A stretch of 64,000 bases of DNA from Prevotella sp. (GCA_015060535.1 SUYH01000010.1:62001-126000); one strand, 5' to 3'. Shown: positions 23,612-32,138, counted from the first letter of the stretch. The notes: generated by a model from the letters alone, not told the origin. Program-made: numbers and translations.

Positions 23612-23629
23612 ACGGCAGGTTCCTGATGT
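23612..23629. repeat. 18-bp direct repeat, second copy
   Basis: ACGGCAGGTTCCTGATGT, identical to 22893-22910. The two copies bracket the DUF4160/DUF2442 module on either side. This copy lacks the complementary arm, so it is not a hairpin. Confidence 0.7.
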
Positions 23630-23780
23630 AATTCGACAAAAACAAGAATTCAAGTCGAAAAATGTGTGTTCCCTTGCAAGTTGCGGGCGTGAGGGTGATA
23701 TTTGATGTAAAGATATTTTTATACTTTTGAGATAGCGGTTAATAGGGCGTTTTTGCTACTATTAATAGAAAAAATATTTT

Positions 23781-23834
23781 CCTGGGCAGGGCGCAAATTT
23801 TCCCTAGGCAGGGAACAATTTTTCTATCGGCAGG
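23781..23834. repeat. Palindromic array B: three 10-bp cores at 22-bp pitch
   Basis: CCTGGGCAGG at 23781, CCTAGGCAGG at 23803 and TATCGGCAGG at 23825. The 12-bp spacers are A/T-rich (ending AATTTTC or AATTTTT). Fifteen bases before it, TTGCTACTATTAA (23753-23765) is identical to 468-480 in array A. Confidence 0.75.
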
Positions 23835-23907
23835 GGGTGTGAATGCCGATTTGTTAGTGTCAATAAAATTCACAAAAGTGCAGACTGAGGGGGAGTAAGG
23901 GAGTGTC

Positions 23908-24045
23908 GCGTCTCATCGTCGCATTGTCTCATAAGGACTATCCATGTGTATCTATATAGGTAGTGTTTATAAGATTATGATAAATAGAATACTTATAATA
24001 CTACTATTATACTCCTTATGCGACATTGAGACAATGAGATGAGAC
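23908..24045. repeat. Imperfect inverted repeat around an AT-rich core
   Basis: The left arm 23908-23937 holds GTCTCATC, GTCGCAT and CATAAGGA; the right arm 24013-24045 holds the same blocks inverted with an extra TCATTGTCTCA. About 75 bp of AT-rich DNA lies between. Placed just before a primase/helicase-type gene set, this may be a replication or recombination site. That is inference. Confidence 0.55.
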
Positions 24046-24065
24046 AATTTTTTCGGGGTGGGGCA

Positions 24066-24097
24066 TTTGGCGGTTCAGAAGATTATGTGTAAATTTG
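24066..24097 (+). promoter_or_regulatory. Promoter giving a near-leaderless mRNA
   Basis: TTTG (24066-24069) and TAAATTTG (24090-24097) with a 20-bp spacer. The ATG is at 24102, only 4 nt after the -7 element, so transcription should begin at or next to the start codon. Confidence 0.75.
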
Positions 24098-24101
24098 CAG
24101 C

Positions 24102-24926
24102 ATGAAAGATAGAATAGAAAATTTGGAAACACTGAATGAGCGTCTGGCCGACGCGCGTTTTGACATGAACTATAACTGGGCTGAGACTGCTTACGAGAAG
24201 CTGGCCTGGCACTTCTTCCGTACGAAACCGTTCGATACGGATATATTATATAAAGGTACGTGTGCGCAGTTTGATGAAGGTATCGAGCGTCCTCTCACGG
24301 ACGAGGGAGTAGAGGAGATGAAGGCTCGCTACACCCATCTGTTTACTGCCGACAACCAGCAACTGCGCCAGTGGTTGTTCAGCACGCCTCTGGAGAACGT
24401 GGCGGCCTATACGACCAAGATAGTGCGCCAGACGGTCATCGATGCCGTTGTGGGGCTCTACGACCCTGCACAGGACTTCTATGCCGACAACTGGTACGAA
24501 TGGAACGACTATGAGCATGGGAAGATAACAGGACGGCAATTCGTCGAGAATCTCTATAGGCAGATAGACGTCGTAGAAAGTCACGTGGCCGAAGGTAAGG
24601 CGATGGGACTGACGATGGACGAGATAGTGCTTCACGACTGCATATGGGGACTATTGCCCGACCACTACGACCCCGACATGATTACTGCCGCGCGCGATAT
24701 GCTGGCCGAAGCTGAGCGCATTCTGGCCTCCAAGCGCCCCTACATCTGGAGCGAGAAAGGCAAGGAGGAGTTTGCGCCCAAGATGCTGCGCTACGGAGCC
24801 AACCGATTGAAAGACTTTGAGGTAGACATCCATTTAGGCGAGTCGTACTGCACAGAACAGGGCTATATACTCGAATTTTTCTCGCGTCTCTATTGGCGTG
24901 AGGCCGCATCAAAACCTGAGGAGTAA
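24102..24926 (+). CDS. Hypothetical protein of the primase-linked unit
   Basis: 274 aa, soluble, acidic and predicted mostly helical, with no signal peptide. Aromatic-rich blocks such as AYEKLAWHFFRT, FYADNWYEWNDYEHG and HDCIWGLLPDHYDPDM are distinctive, but I do not recognise the family. It is the first gene of a three-gene set (next start 8 bp after its stop) that ends in a primase/helicase-like protein, and it begins at a near-leaderless promoter. A role in replication or control of a mobile unit is possible from context only. Confidence 0.7.
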   Translation: MKDRIENLETLNERLADARFDMNYNWAETAYEKLAWHFFRTKPFDTDILYKGTCAQFDEGIERPLTDEGVEEMKARYTHLFTADNQQLRQWLFSTPLENVAAYTTKIVRQTVIDAVVGLYDPAQDFYADNWYEWNDYEHGKITGRQFVENLYRQIDVVESHVAEGKAMGLTMDEIVLHDCIWGLLPDHYDPDMITAARDMLAEAERILASKRPYIWSEKGKEEFAPKMLRYGANRLKDFEVDIHLGESYCTEQGYILEFFSRLYWREAASKPEE

Positions 24927-24934
24927 GCAGCACC

Positions 24935-25795
24935 ATGAGCGATATCTTACACACCTCGTCACGACAGGAATTCGTGACGCTAACGAACATCGAAATGAAT
25001 CGTGTCTTCGCCCTGGACAACCTGCGCCAACGGCTCTTTAACCGCAAACAGGAGATAGAGCAGCAGGACTGGGAAACGATGCGCCAGCAGTTCCTGAGCG
25101 CTACGTCGTCAGAGCGTGCCGAGCTGTTGTTTATCAACCGCTTGATAGCCGACTACGGCTCGTCGTTGCCACGCATCAAATACCTATTTGAATCTACCCC
25201 TAAAGAGCTTTTAGAAGAAGAGCTGATTAACACACGTAGCGAACTGATAGCCCGTATGGGTGGTTTCGAGATAGGCAAGCACTGGATACGCTGTATGAAG
25301 TCAAGCGACAATGATGATACATGGGTCTATACAGCCCGAAAAATTTGGGGCAGACAGGGCAGCATCAGTGCCGAAGAGGTTGACCGATTCTTCACGATGC
25401 TTGACGAGATAGCCATTCTGACCGACATACTGAACGGGCAGGGAGCAACGTACGGTATCGATTTCAAACCACAGAAAAGTGTTGCCAGAAAACTGATGGC
25501 GCGATATAGCATTAGTCTTGAGGCTGTCGATGATATCCTTAATGCTATCAATAAGTATATGAAGGGCAAGAATCAGCCGAAGTCGCTGGTGATGCCTGCG
25601 CGAGCGGCTGTTGAGGGCGGTGCCATTACGAGACCCGCCCATCCCGATTTCATCAAAATGTTTCCTTTAGCAAAGGATGTGGCGAAATCGTCCTACAATG
25701 ATTATATGAACCCTATGAACACCCCTTATGATGATGCAGTATTTGAGCAAATGAAGAAGGATTTTGAAAAAATTGCAGACCGATTTTCGGTCTAA
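24935..25795 (+). CDS. Hypothetical protein, second gene of the primase-linked unit
   Basis: 286 aa, soluble and helix-rich, with no export signal. The N-terminal half has a Gln/Arg-rich amphipathic helix (LRQRLFNRKQEIEQQDWETM). The middle has RKIWGRQGSISAEEVDRFF and the C-terminal part is charged. No catalytic motif was identified. It lies 8 bp after the first gene and 163 bp before the primase/helicase gene, with a weak hairpin (CCCC-GGGG, 25811-25822) and a T-run in that gap. It may be a helper or DNA-binding component of the unit. Identity unknown. Confidence 0.7.
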   Translation: MSDILHTSSRQEFVTLTNIEMNRVFALDNLRQRLFNRKQEIEQQDWETMRQQFLSATSSERAELLFINRLIADYGSSLPRIKYLFESTPKELLEEELINTRSELIARMGGFEIGKHWIRCMKSSDNDDTWVYTARKIWGRQGSISAEEVDRFFTMLDEIAILTDILNGQGATYGIDFKPQKSVARKLMARYSISLEAVDDILNAINKYMKGKNQPKSLVMPARAAVEGGAITRPAHPDFIKMFPLAKDVAKSSYNDYMNPMNTPYDDAVFEQMKKDFEKIADRFSV

Positions 25796-25922
25796 TCCGG
25801 TCTTTTCCGTCCCCAAACGGGGTATACCTTTTTTCCTTTCTAAAGCATAGAAAATAGTAGTAATTTCGCACTCGGTCAAACGAAGGCGCGGTGCCGGGGA
25901 GGCCGAAATACTACAATTTTTT

Positions 25923-28268
25923 ATGAGATACATTTTTTACGTTAACAAAATCAAGATGGCCAAGGCCATCAACTCGAAGGAGGAGTACTTTAACTTGCGC
26001 AATTCGGAGGAGAATCGCCGCAACCTTGCCCTTGCCCGTCAGGGCGACGAGGAGGCCAAACGTCGTCTCGTCCAGTTTGCCTACAACGACCTGATGCCCG
26101 ATGGCAAAGTGGCTGGATGTTGCCACCCCAGTGGCATGTTTGCCTACGACGTAGACTGCGAGAGTTACGAGGAGAGCACCCGCATTGCCCAGCAAATCAT
26201 TGCCCGTAAGCAGGAAATCGGTCTGTTGGAGGTAAGCCGTTCTGCCCGTTTCGGACTACACCTTATTCTATTAAGGGAGCAGGGCAAGACCATTCTCGAA
26301 AACCAGGTGCGCATCTCGTTGCTCACCAAGACCGAGATGGACACGGGAGCCCACGACTTGGGTCGCGTGATGTTCACCACTACGGCCGATGCTGACGAAT
26401 TGCTCTATCTGGACGAGGCTATCTTCCACGACAACATGACTGTTGAGGAGAGCGAGAACGAATTCATCGCCCTCACTGACCGCGAGAAAAACCGTCAGGA
26501 ACAGGTGCCTGCTGGTGCCAAGAAGGCCAATAAGCACTATCGCCCTTGGGACGACGGTAGTAGCCTGCCTACAACACCATCGATCACGACAGCTACGGAG
26601 CAACCGATGTCGGCTGAAAATTCAGCCCACATCTTGAACCCCTGCTGTCTGCGTGCTTTCGACATGTGTATGGAGGAAGCTGGACTGACGGAGAAGGCCC
26701 TGCAGGTGGAGGGTGTGCGCCACAACTCGTTGCTGAGCATCTTCTCGGTAGGTGCCTGCCGACTTATCAGCCAGGAACAGATGCGACTCGTGGTGAAGGA
26801 ACGTATGCCCGAGTATGCCGAGGAGCGTGACTGCCAACAGCTCATCAGTGACTTCTACCAGAACTACACCGAGTTGAACAAGCCCCTGACCAAACGTCTG
26901 CGTGAAATCCATGCAGAGGCTTATGGTGAGGATGGTCAGGACGACCATGAAACAGAGGAGGCTGGGGTAGAGGAGTTTCAGAAGAAGCGTCAGCTGAACG
27001 TCAACCAGTTGCCGTCAGGACTGAAAGAGCCTGTGGTGATGGCTCCAGAACCAATGCGCATGAATGTGCTCTGCGCCATGATGCCCATTGCTGCTGCCTA
27101 TGCCGACCAAGTGGAGGTGGAGTATGCCGACAATAAGCGTCAGCATCTGGGCCTGATGTCGCTCGTCATTGGTCGTCAGGCAGGAGGTAAATCGTGTGCC
27201 AAAGAGGCTGTTGAGACTTGGATGGGGCCATTGAAAGAGGAGGCAGCAGAGGCCCGTCGCCAAGAGGATGCCATCAAGCAGAAAAACAAGCTGCGCAAGG
27301 CCAACGAGCGTGCACAGGAAATTCCTCAGTTGCCTATCCGCAAGGTGCCCATCACCATTTCGTGCTCCACGTTGCTGAAGCGTTTCAAGTATGCGCCAGG
27401 CCACACCCTCTATTCGTTTGGTGAGGAACTCGACACCCTTTTGAAGACGAATAGCGCTGGCAATTGGTCGGCCAAGTATGATGTTTACCGTTTGTCGTTC
27501 GATCGTGGTGAGTGGGGTCAGGATTACAACTCCGACCAAGCTGAGTCGGGCGAGGTTAACGCAGCCTACAACTGGACCATCTTCGGCACCTACGGAGCAT
27601 TTAACCGCTGCTTCCGTGCTGAAAATGTGGAGAACGGTCTGGCAGGTCGTGTACTCATGTCGGAAATGCCCGACACCCGTTTCTCGAAGATTCCTAAGTA
27701 CAAGCCGCTGACCCAACAGCAGACAGATGCCATCCGTCAGGCTACGGAACTGTTGCGTAACAAGGTGGGGTTCGTCGACACTCCGCGTCTGCGAAAAGCC
27801 ATTGATAAGTGGTTGGAAGAGAAGCGATTGGAAGCCATGAAGGACATGAACGAGACGATGGATGAACTGCGTAAGCGCTCGGCAGTCATTGCCTTCCGTT
27901 GTGCCGTCGTGTTCCATCTGCTTACGGGTAAGGAGCGTGAATCGAAGGCCTGCGTGGACTTCATGCTGATGATGGCCGACTATACGCTGGAGAACCAGAT
28001 GAAGTTGCTGAGCAAGATGATGGAAGACCAGCAGATGCTGAACACCCCAACTACTCATCAGAAATTGGGCAACGTCACTACCTTCGACAATCTGCCCCAA
28101 GTATTCACGATGGCCGACGTCAAGAGTGCCAAAGGTGCAGGCTATGCAGACTCAACCTATCGCAACATCATCAGCCGTTGGAATATTGACGGCTTCGTGG
28201 AAGAGGTGCCTCGCGAACAATGGGGTTCTAAGCAATGTCAGCAATGGCGTAAAAAAATCACGGCATAA
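25923..28268 (+). CDS. Primase/helicase-like mobile-element protein (BT4734/DUF3987 type)
   Basis: 781 aa (769 if the ATG at 25959 is used; both fit). The N-terminal 190 residues resemble the VirE/BT4734 N-terminal domain of Bacteroidales mobile elements: MFAYDVDCE, then a conserved VSRSARFGLHL-type strand and HDLGRVMFTTTADADELLY. A Ser/Thr-rich linker follows. The C-terminal 400 residues carry a Walker-A-like loop GRQAGGKS (near 416) and an acidic YSFGEELDTLL segment, as in DUF3987 ATPase/helicase proteins. It ends with a winged-helix-like tail. Such proteins are thought to act in element replication. The 3' end overlaps the convergent nitroreductase gene by 11 bp. No integrase or mobilisation gene is nearby. 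Confidence 0.7.
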   Translation: MRYIFYVNKIKMAKAINSKEEYFNLRNSEENRRNLALARQGDEEAKRRLVQFAYNDLMPDGKVAGCCHPSGMFAYDVDCESYEESTRIAQQIIARKQEIGLLEVSRSARFGLHLILLREQGKTILENQVRISLLTKTEMDTGAHDLGRVMFTTTADADELLYLDEAIFHDNMTVEESENEFIALTDREKNRQEQVPAGAKKANKHYRPWDDGSSLPTTPSITTATEQPMSAENSAHILNPCCLRAFDMCMEEAGLTEKALQVEGVRHNSLLSIFSVGACRLISQEQMRLVVKERMPEYAEERDCQQLISDFYQNYTELNKPLTKRLREIHAEAYGEDGQDDHETEEAGVEEFQKKRQLNVNQLPSGLKEPVVMAPEPMRMNVLCAMMPIAAAYADQVEVEYADNKRQHLGLMSLVIGRQAGGKSCAKEAVETWMGPLKEEAAEARRQEDAIKQKNKLRKANERAQEIPQLPIRKVPITISCSTLLKRFKYAPGHTLYSFGEELDTLLKTNSAGNWSAKYDVYRLSFDRGEWGQDYNSDQAESGEVNAAYNWTIFGTYGAFNRCFRAENVENGLAGRVLMSEMPDTRFSKIPKYKPLTQQQTDAIRQATELLRNKVGFVDTPRLRKAIDKWLEEKRLEAMKDMNETMDELRKRSAVIAFRCAVVFHLLTGKERESKACVDFMLMMADYTLENQMKLLSKMMEDQQMLNTPTTHQKLGNVTTFDNLPQVFTMADVKSAKGAGYADSTYRNIISRWNIDGFVEEVPREQWGSKQCQQWRKKITA

Positions 28269-28998
28269 ATCCCTGGTGACGGAGCGCTTCTAGGAGACCC
28301 TGGCTCATGGCTTCATTGTCCTTGCGCGTATAGCGGATGTCGGTGAAGATCTGGGCGAGGGTCTCCTTGTGGTTGATCTCGCAGAAATGGCGGTTCTCCT
28401 CGAGCTGCTCCTTGTCATGATAATAGGCGTCGATGGCAGCGGGGGTGTACTGGTGGTAGGTCTCCTGGTGGAGGAAGCTGTCGAGGGGCAGGCGGTCGGA
28501 GAGGGGAGGCTCTTCGGCTGGCCAGCCCACGGTGAGGGTGGCTACGGGCATGACGAGGCGAGGAAGCTGGAGGGTGTCGATGATCATCTGGGGCATGTAG
28601 ACGGTTGTGCCGAGATAGCAATAGCCCAGTCCTTCCTCGTCCATGAGGTTGCAGAGCGTCTGCGTGTAGAGCAGAGCATCGATGGCAGCATTCTGGTAGG
28701 AGAGGAAATTGTCGTAGCCTGGCCGGGCCTTACGCTCCTCACACCAGCGGGTGGTGCGGTGGAAGTCGGCACAGATGGTGAGCACGACGGGTGCCTGGGT
28801 GACCATCGGCTGGTTGAAGTGGGCAGGGGCCAGTCGCGCCTTCATCTCGTCGGAACGGGTGACGACGACGCTGTAGAGCTGCAGGTTGCCCATGGTTTGT
28901 GTACGTGCTGCCTCGGCCATCAGTCGGTTCAGCAATTCTTCACTCACTTCTTGGTCGCTATATTTACGAATGGTGCGACGGTTTAGTAAATTTTTCAT
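28258..28998 (-). CDS. Nitroreductase family protein
   Basis: Flavin-dependent oxidoreductase of the nitroreductase superfamily, about 246 aa. The ATG at 28998 gives the canonical start MKNLLNRRTIRKYSDQEVS, whose RRTIRKY segment contacts FMN phosphate. Upstream in-frame codons run through the promoter and were excluded. GLGYCYLGT and the C-terminal FTDIRYTRKDNEAMS are family-like. Its natural role is uncertain; members reduce quinones, nitro compounds or flavins with NAD(P)H. The -7 element TACTTTTG ends 5 nt before the ATG, so the mRNA may be leaderless. It is divergent from nrdJ, with shared AAAACTTTT motifs between them. Confidence 0.88.
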   Translation of the reverse strand: MKNLLNRRTIRKYSDQEVSEELLNRLMAEAARTQTMGNLQLYSVVVTRSDEMKARLAPAHFNQPMVTQAPVVLTICADFHRTTRWCEERKARPGYDNFLSYQNAAIDALLYTQTLCNLMDEEGLGYCYLGTTVYMPQMIIDTLQLPRLVMPVATLTVGWPAEEPPLSDRLPLDSFLHQETYHQYTPAAIDAYYHDKEQLEENRHFCEINHKETLAQIFTDIRYTRKDNEAMSQGLLEALRHQGFMP

Positions 28999-29002
28999 GG
29001 TG

Positions 29003-29093
29003 CAAAAGTACGAAGAGTTTTCTGAAACGGAAAACTTTTCGAAAAGAAAATGCAGAAAAGTTATCCAAAATAGAAAACTTTTATGTATCTTTG
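29003..29093. promoter_or_regulatory. Divergent promoters with CTTTTCGAAAAG palindrome
   Basis: Minus -7 TACTTTTG (29003-29010) for the nitroreductase gene; plus -7 TATCTTTG (29086-29093) for nrdJ. Between them lie a perfect 12-bp palindrome, CTTTTCGAAAAG (29035-29046), and two copies of (A/G)GAAAACTTTT (29029 and 29072). Confidence 0.55.
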
Positions 29094-29115
29094 CAAGCAA
29101 AATCTATCAATCAAC

Positions 29116-31695
29116 ATGCAGACATATACTTACGATGAGGCTTTCGAGGCCTCACTTGCTTATTTTGGCGGCGATGAGCTCGCAGCCCGTGTATGGGTGA
29201 ACAAGTACGCGATGAAAGACTCGTTTGGAAAGATCTACGAGAAGTCGCCCGAACAGATGCACTGGCGACTGGCCAACGAGATAGCCCGCATAGAAAAGAA
29301 ATACAAGAACCCGATGTCGGCCCAGGAGGTTTTCGACCTGTTGGACCACTTCCGCTATATAGTTCCTGCAGGTTCGCCTATGACGGGAATCGGTAATAAC
29401 CATCAGATAGCCTCGCTGTCGAACTGCTTCGTCATCGGACTGGACGGTGATGCCGACTCGTATGGTGCGGTGATGCGCATTGACGAGGAGCAGGTGCAGC
29501 TGATGAAGCGTCGTGGCGGCGTAGGTCACGACTTGAGTCATATCCGTCCGAAGGGACAGCCCGTGCACAACTCGGCGCTGACGTCGACGGGTCTGGTGCC
29601 CTTCATGGAGCGTTATAGTAATAGTACGCGCGAGGTGGCACAGGACGGTCGTCGTGGTGCGCTGATGCTCTCGGTCAGCATTAAACATCCTGACTCAGAG
29701 GCGTTTATCGACGCGAAGATGACGGAAGGCAAGGTGACGGGCGCCAACGTATCAGTGAAGATTGACGATGAGTTCATGCGCTGTGCTACGGAAGACAAAC
29801 CCTATGTGCAGCAGTTTCCCATCACGGGCGACAACCCCGACGTGAAGAAGGAGATCTCAGCGAAGGCGCTGTGGGAGAAGATTGTGCACAACGCCTGGAA
29901 GAGTGCTGAGCCCGGTGTGCTGTTCTGGGACACCATTCTCAGGGAGAGCATCCCCGACTGCTATGCCGACCTGGGCTTCCGTACCGTGAGCACCAATCCG
30001 TGTGGCGAGATACCCCTTTGTCCGTACGACTCCTGCCGTCTGCTGAGTATCAACCTGTACAGCTACGTGAAGAAACCCTTCACGAAGGATGCCTACTTCG
30101 ACTATGAGCTGTTCAAGAAGCACGTGCAGATGGCCCAGCGACTGATGGACGACATCGTAGACCTGGAGCTGGAGAAGATAGACCTCATCATGGAGAAGGT
30201 GGAGAGCGACCCTCAGTCGATGGAGGTGAAGGGTGCCGAGCTGCACCTGTGGGAGAAGATCAAGGCCAAGAGCTCGAAGGGTCGCCGTACGGGAGTGGGC
30301 ATCACTGCCGAGGGTGACATGATAGCAGCTATGGGACTGCGCTATGGTACGCAGCAGGCCACCGACTTCAGCGTGGAGGTGCACAAGACGCTGGCGCTGA
30401 ACGCCTACCGCTCGAGTGTGGAGATGGCCAAGGAGCGTGGCGCTTTCGAGATATACGACGCCAAGCGTGAGGCCCAGAACCCCTTCATACAGCGTATCAA
30501 GCAGGCTGATGCAGCCCTTTACGACGATATGGTAAAATATGGCCGCCGCAACATCGCCTGTCTGACTATCGCACCTACGGGAACCACGTCGCTGATGACG
30601 CAGACCACGAGTGGCATCGAGCCTGTGTTCATGCCCGTCTACAAGCGTCGTCGTAAGGTGAATCCCAATGATACCGATGTGCATGTAGACTTTGTCGACG
30701 AGGTAGGCGACTCGTTCGAGGAGTATATCGTATACCACCCGAAGTTCATGGAGTGGATGAAGGTGAACGGGCTGGACACCACCAAGCGCTACACCCAGGA
30801 GGAGGTAGACGAGCTGGTGCAGAAGTCGCCCTACTACAAGGCCACTGCCAACGATGTGGACTGGCTGATGAAGGTGCGTATGCAAGGTGCTATCCAGAAG
30901 TGGGTGGACCACTCAATCAGCGTCACCGTCAATCTGCCTAACGACGTGGACGAGGCACTGGTGAACCGTCTGTATGTCGAGGCCTGGCGCTCAGGATGCA
31001 AGGGCTGTACCATCTATCGCGACGGAAGCCGCGCTGGTGTGATGATCAGTGTGAAGAAGACGGACAAGAAAGAAGAGCAGCCCGAGGACACCACCAAGGA
31101 CAATAATATCGAGGCTCAGGCGGAGGCCCCCTGCAAGCATCCCGAGGTGACGGAAATCCGTCCGAAGGAGTTGGAATGCGACGTGGTACGATTCCAGAAC
31201 AACAAGGACAAATGGGTGGCCTTCGTCGGATTGCTGGACGGCTATCCCTACGAGATCTTCACGGGTCTGCAGGATGACGACGAGGGTATCGTGTTGCCCA
31301 AGACCGTCACGAAGGGTAAGATTATCAAGCAGATGAACGAAGACGGCACGAAACGCTACGACTTCCAGTTTGAGAACAAACGCGGCTACAAGACTACTGT
31401 TGAGGGTCTGTCGGAGAAGTTCAACCCAGAATATTGGAACTACGCCAAGCTGATCTCTGGTGTGCTGCGCTACCGTATGCCTATCGATCACGTCATCAAG
31501 CTCGTCAGCTCGCTGCAGTTGAAGTCGGAGAGCATCAACACGTGGAAAGTCGGTGTGGAGCGCGCCCTGAAGAAATATATCATAGACGGTACGGAGGCCA
31601 AAGGTCAGAAGTGTCCGAACTGCGGCGCTGAGAGTCTGGTATACCAGGAGGGTTGTCTGATTTGTAAGAACTGCGGCTCGTCAAGATGCGGATAG
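29116..31695 (+). CDS. nrdJ: Class II (B12-dependent) ribonucleotide reductase
   Basis: Adenosylcobalamin-dependent ribonucleoside-diphosphate reductase, 859 aa, making dNDPs for DNA synthesis with or without oxygen. The ATG at 29116 follows the -7 element by 22 nt. The active-site cysteines and radical-transfer segment are present: LSNCFVIG, STNPCGEIPLCPYDSC and TIAPTGTTSLMTQTTSGIEP. The C-terminus has CPNCGAES and CKNCGSS, a zinc-ribbon-like tail with redox cysteines. A central NADR-like extension matches the long NrdJ form. No B12 riboswitch was seen upstream. The stop is 4 bp before the heptamer array that leads into folB. Confidence 0.95.
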   Translation: MQTYTYDEAFEASLAYFGGDELAARVWVNKYAMKDSFGKIYEKSPEQMHWRLANEIARIEKKYKNPMSAQEVFDLLDHFRYIVPAGSPMTGIGNNHQIASLSNCFVIGLDGDADSYGAVMRIDEEQVQLMKRRGGVGHDLSHIRPKGQPVHNSALTSTGLVPFMERYSNSTREVAQDGRRGALMLSVSIKHPDSEAFIDAKMTEGKVTGANVSVKIDDEFMRCATEDKPYVQQFPITGDNPDVKKEISAKALWEKIVHNAWKSAEPGVLFWDTILRESIPDCYADLGFRTVSTNPCGEIPLCPYDSCRLLSINLYSYVKKPFTKDAYFDYELFKKHVQMAQRLMDDIVDLELEKIDLIMEKVESDPQSMEVKGAELHLWEKIKAKSSKGRRTGVGITAEGDMIAAMGLRYGTQQATDFSVEVHKTLALNAYRSSVEMAKERGAFEIYDAKREAQNPFIQRIKQADAALYDDMVKYGRRNIACLTIAPTGTTSLMTQTTSGIEPVFMPVYKRRRKVNPNDTDVHVDFVDEVGDSFEEYIVYHPKFMEWMKVNGLDTTKRYTQEEVDELVQKSPYYKATANDVDWLMKVRMQGAIQKWVDHSISVTVNLPNDVDEALVNRLYVEAWRSGCKGCTIYRDGSRAGVMISVKKTDKKEEQPEDTTKDNNIEAQAEAPCKHPEVTEIRPKELECDVVRFQNNKDKWVAFVGLLDGYPYEIFTGLQDDDEGIVLPKTVTKGKIIKQMNEDGTKRYDFQFENKRGYKTTVEGLSEKFNPEYWNYAKLISGVLRYRMPIDHVIKLVSSLQLKSESINTWKVGVERALKKYIIDGTEAKGQKCPNCGAESLVYQEGCLICKNCGSSRCG

Positions 31696-31699
31696 TATT

Positions 31700-31741
31700 A
31701 GTTGATAGTTGACAGTTGATAGTTGACAGTTGATAGTTGAA
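31700..31741 (+). repeat. Heptamer array containing the folB start
   Basis: Six 7-bp units alternating AGTTGAT and AGTTGAC, the last being AGTTGAA. The only in-frame start candidates of folB upstream of its conserved domain are a TTG inside unit five (31730) and a TTG at 31754. Confidence 0.85.
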
Positions 31742-32113
31742 AGATCATACATATTGTTAAAGGAAGTACGCTTCTACGCCTTCCACGGGGTGATGCCCCA
31801 GGAACGGAAGGTGGGAGGCGACTTCACCGTATCGTTGCGCGTGGGCGTAGACCTGACCCGACCGGTGGCGAGTGACGATGTAGCTGACACGCTGAACTAT
31901 GCTACGCTTTACGACGTGGTGAAACGCGAAATGGCCATTCCCTCGCAACTGTTGGAACATGTGGCAGGGCGTATCGGACAAGCCGTGTTTGATGCCTTCC
32001 CACAGGTGACGACGATAGACCTCACACTCGTAAAGCTGAACCCTCCGATGGGGGCAGACAGCGAAGGCGCAGGCGTGGAATTACACCTGACGAATGAAAA
32101 AACTCCCTCGTAA
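31730..32113 (+). CDS. folB: Dihydroneopterin aldolase (FolB)
   Basis: Folate-pathway enzyme that cleaves 7,8-dihydroneopterin to 6-hydroxymethyldihydropterin and glycolaldehyde. LLKEVRFYAFHGVMPQE is the family N-terminus; YATLYDVVKREM and LLEHVAGRIG carry the conserved Glu and pterin-site residues, and VKLNPPMG ends the domain. 119-127 aa is normal. The start is uncertain because no in-frame ATG exists before the domain: TTG at 31730, lying in a heptamer array, or TTG at 31754 are the candidates. If the array start is used, repeat copy number could alter initiation. It follows nrdJ closely and may be co-transcribed. Confidence 0.88.
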   Translation: MIVERSYILLKEVRFYAFHGVMPQERKVGGDFTVSLRVGVDLTRPVASDDVADTLNYATLYDVVKREMAIPSQLLEHVAGRIGQAVFDAFPQVTTIDLTLVKLNPPMGADSEGAGVELHLTNEKTPS

Positions 32114-32138
32114 GTGCTTGGTTTTAAATAAAAATGCC

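Larger units (their letters stand above)
23630..24101. other. Intergenic region: summary of contents
   Basis: About 590 bp between the DUF4160 gene and the next plus-strand gene contain no convincing gene. Present are the 18-bp repeat, array B, the inverted repeat 23908-24045 and a consensus promoter at 24066-24097. Composition is AT-rich, with GC-rich islands only at the repeat cores. Confidence 0.6.

Noticed and set aside
23412..23705. Plus-strand frame opposite the DUF4160 promoter
   Set aside because: It crosses the minus-strand promoter and the 18-bp repeat; no motif.
29083..29115. Alternative upstream start of nrdJ at 29083
   Set aside because: It would place the -7 element inside the coding region. 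The ATG at 29116 matches the family start.
28899..29200. Plus-strand frames over the nitroreductase 5' end
   Set aside because: They overlap the divergent promoter region and show no domain; shadows of the minus-strand gene.
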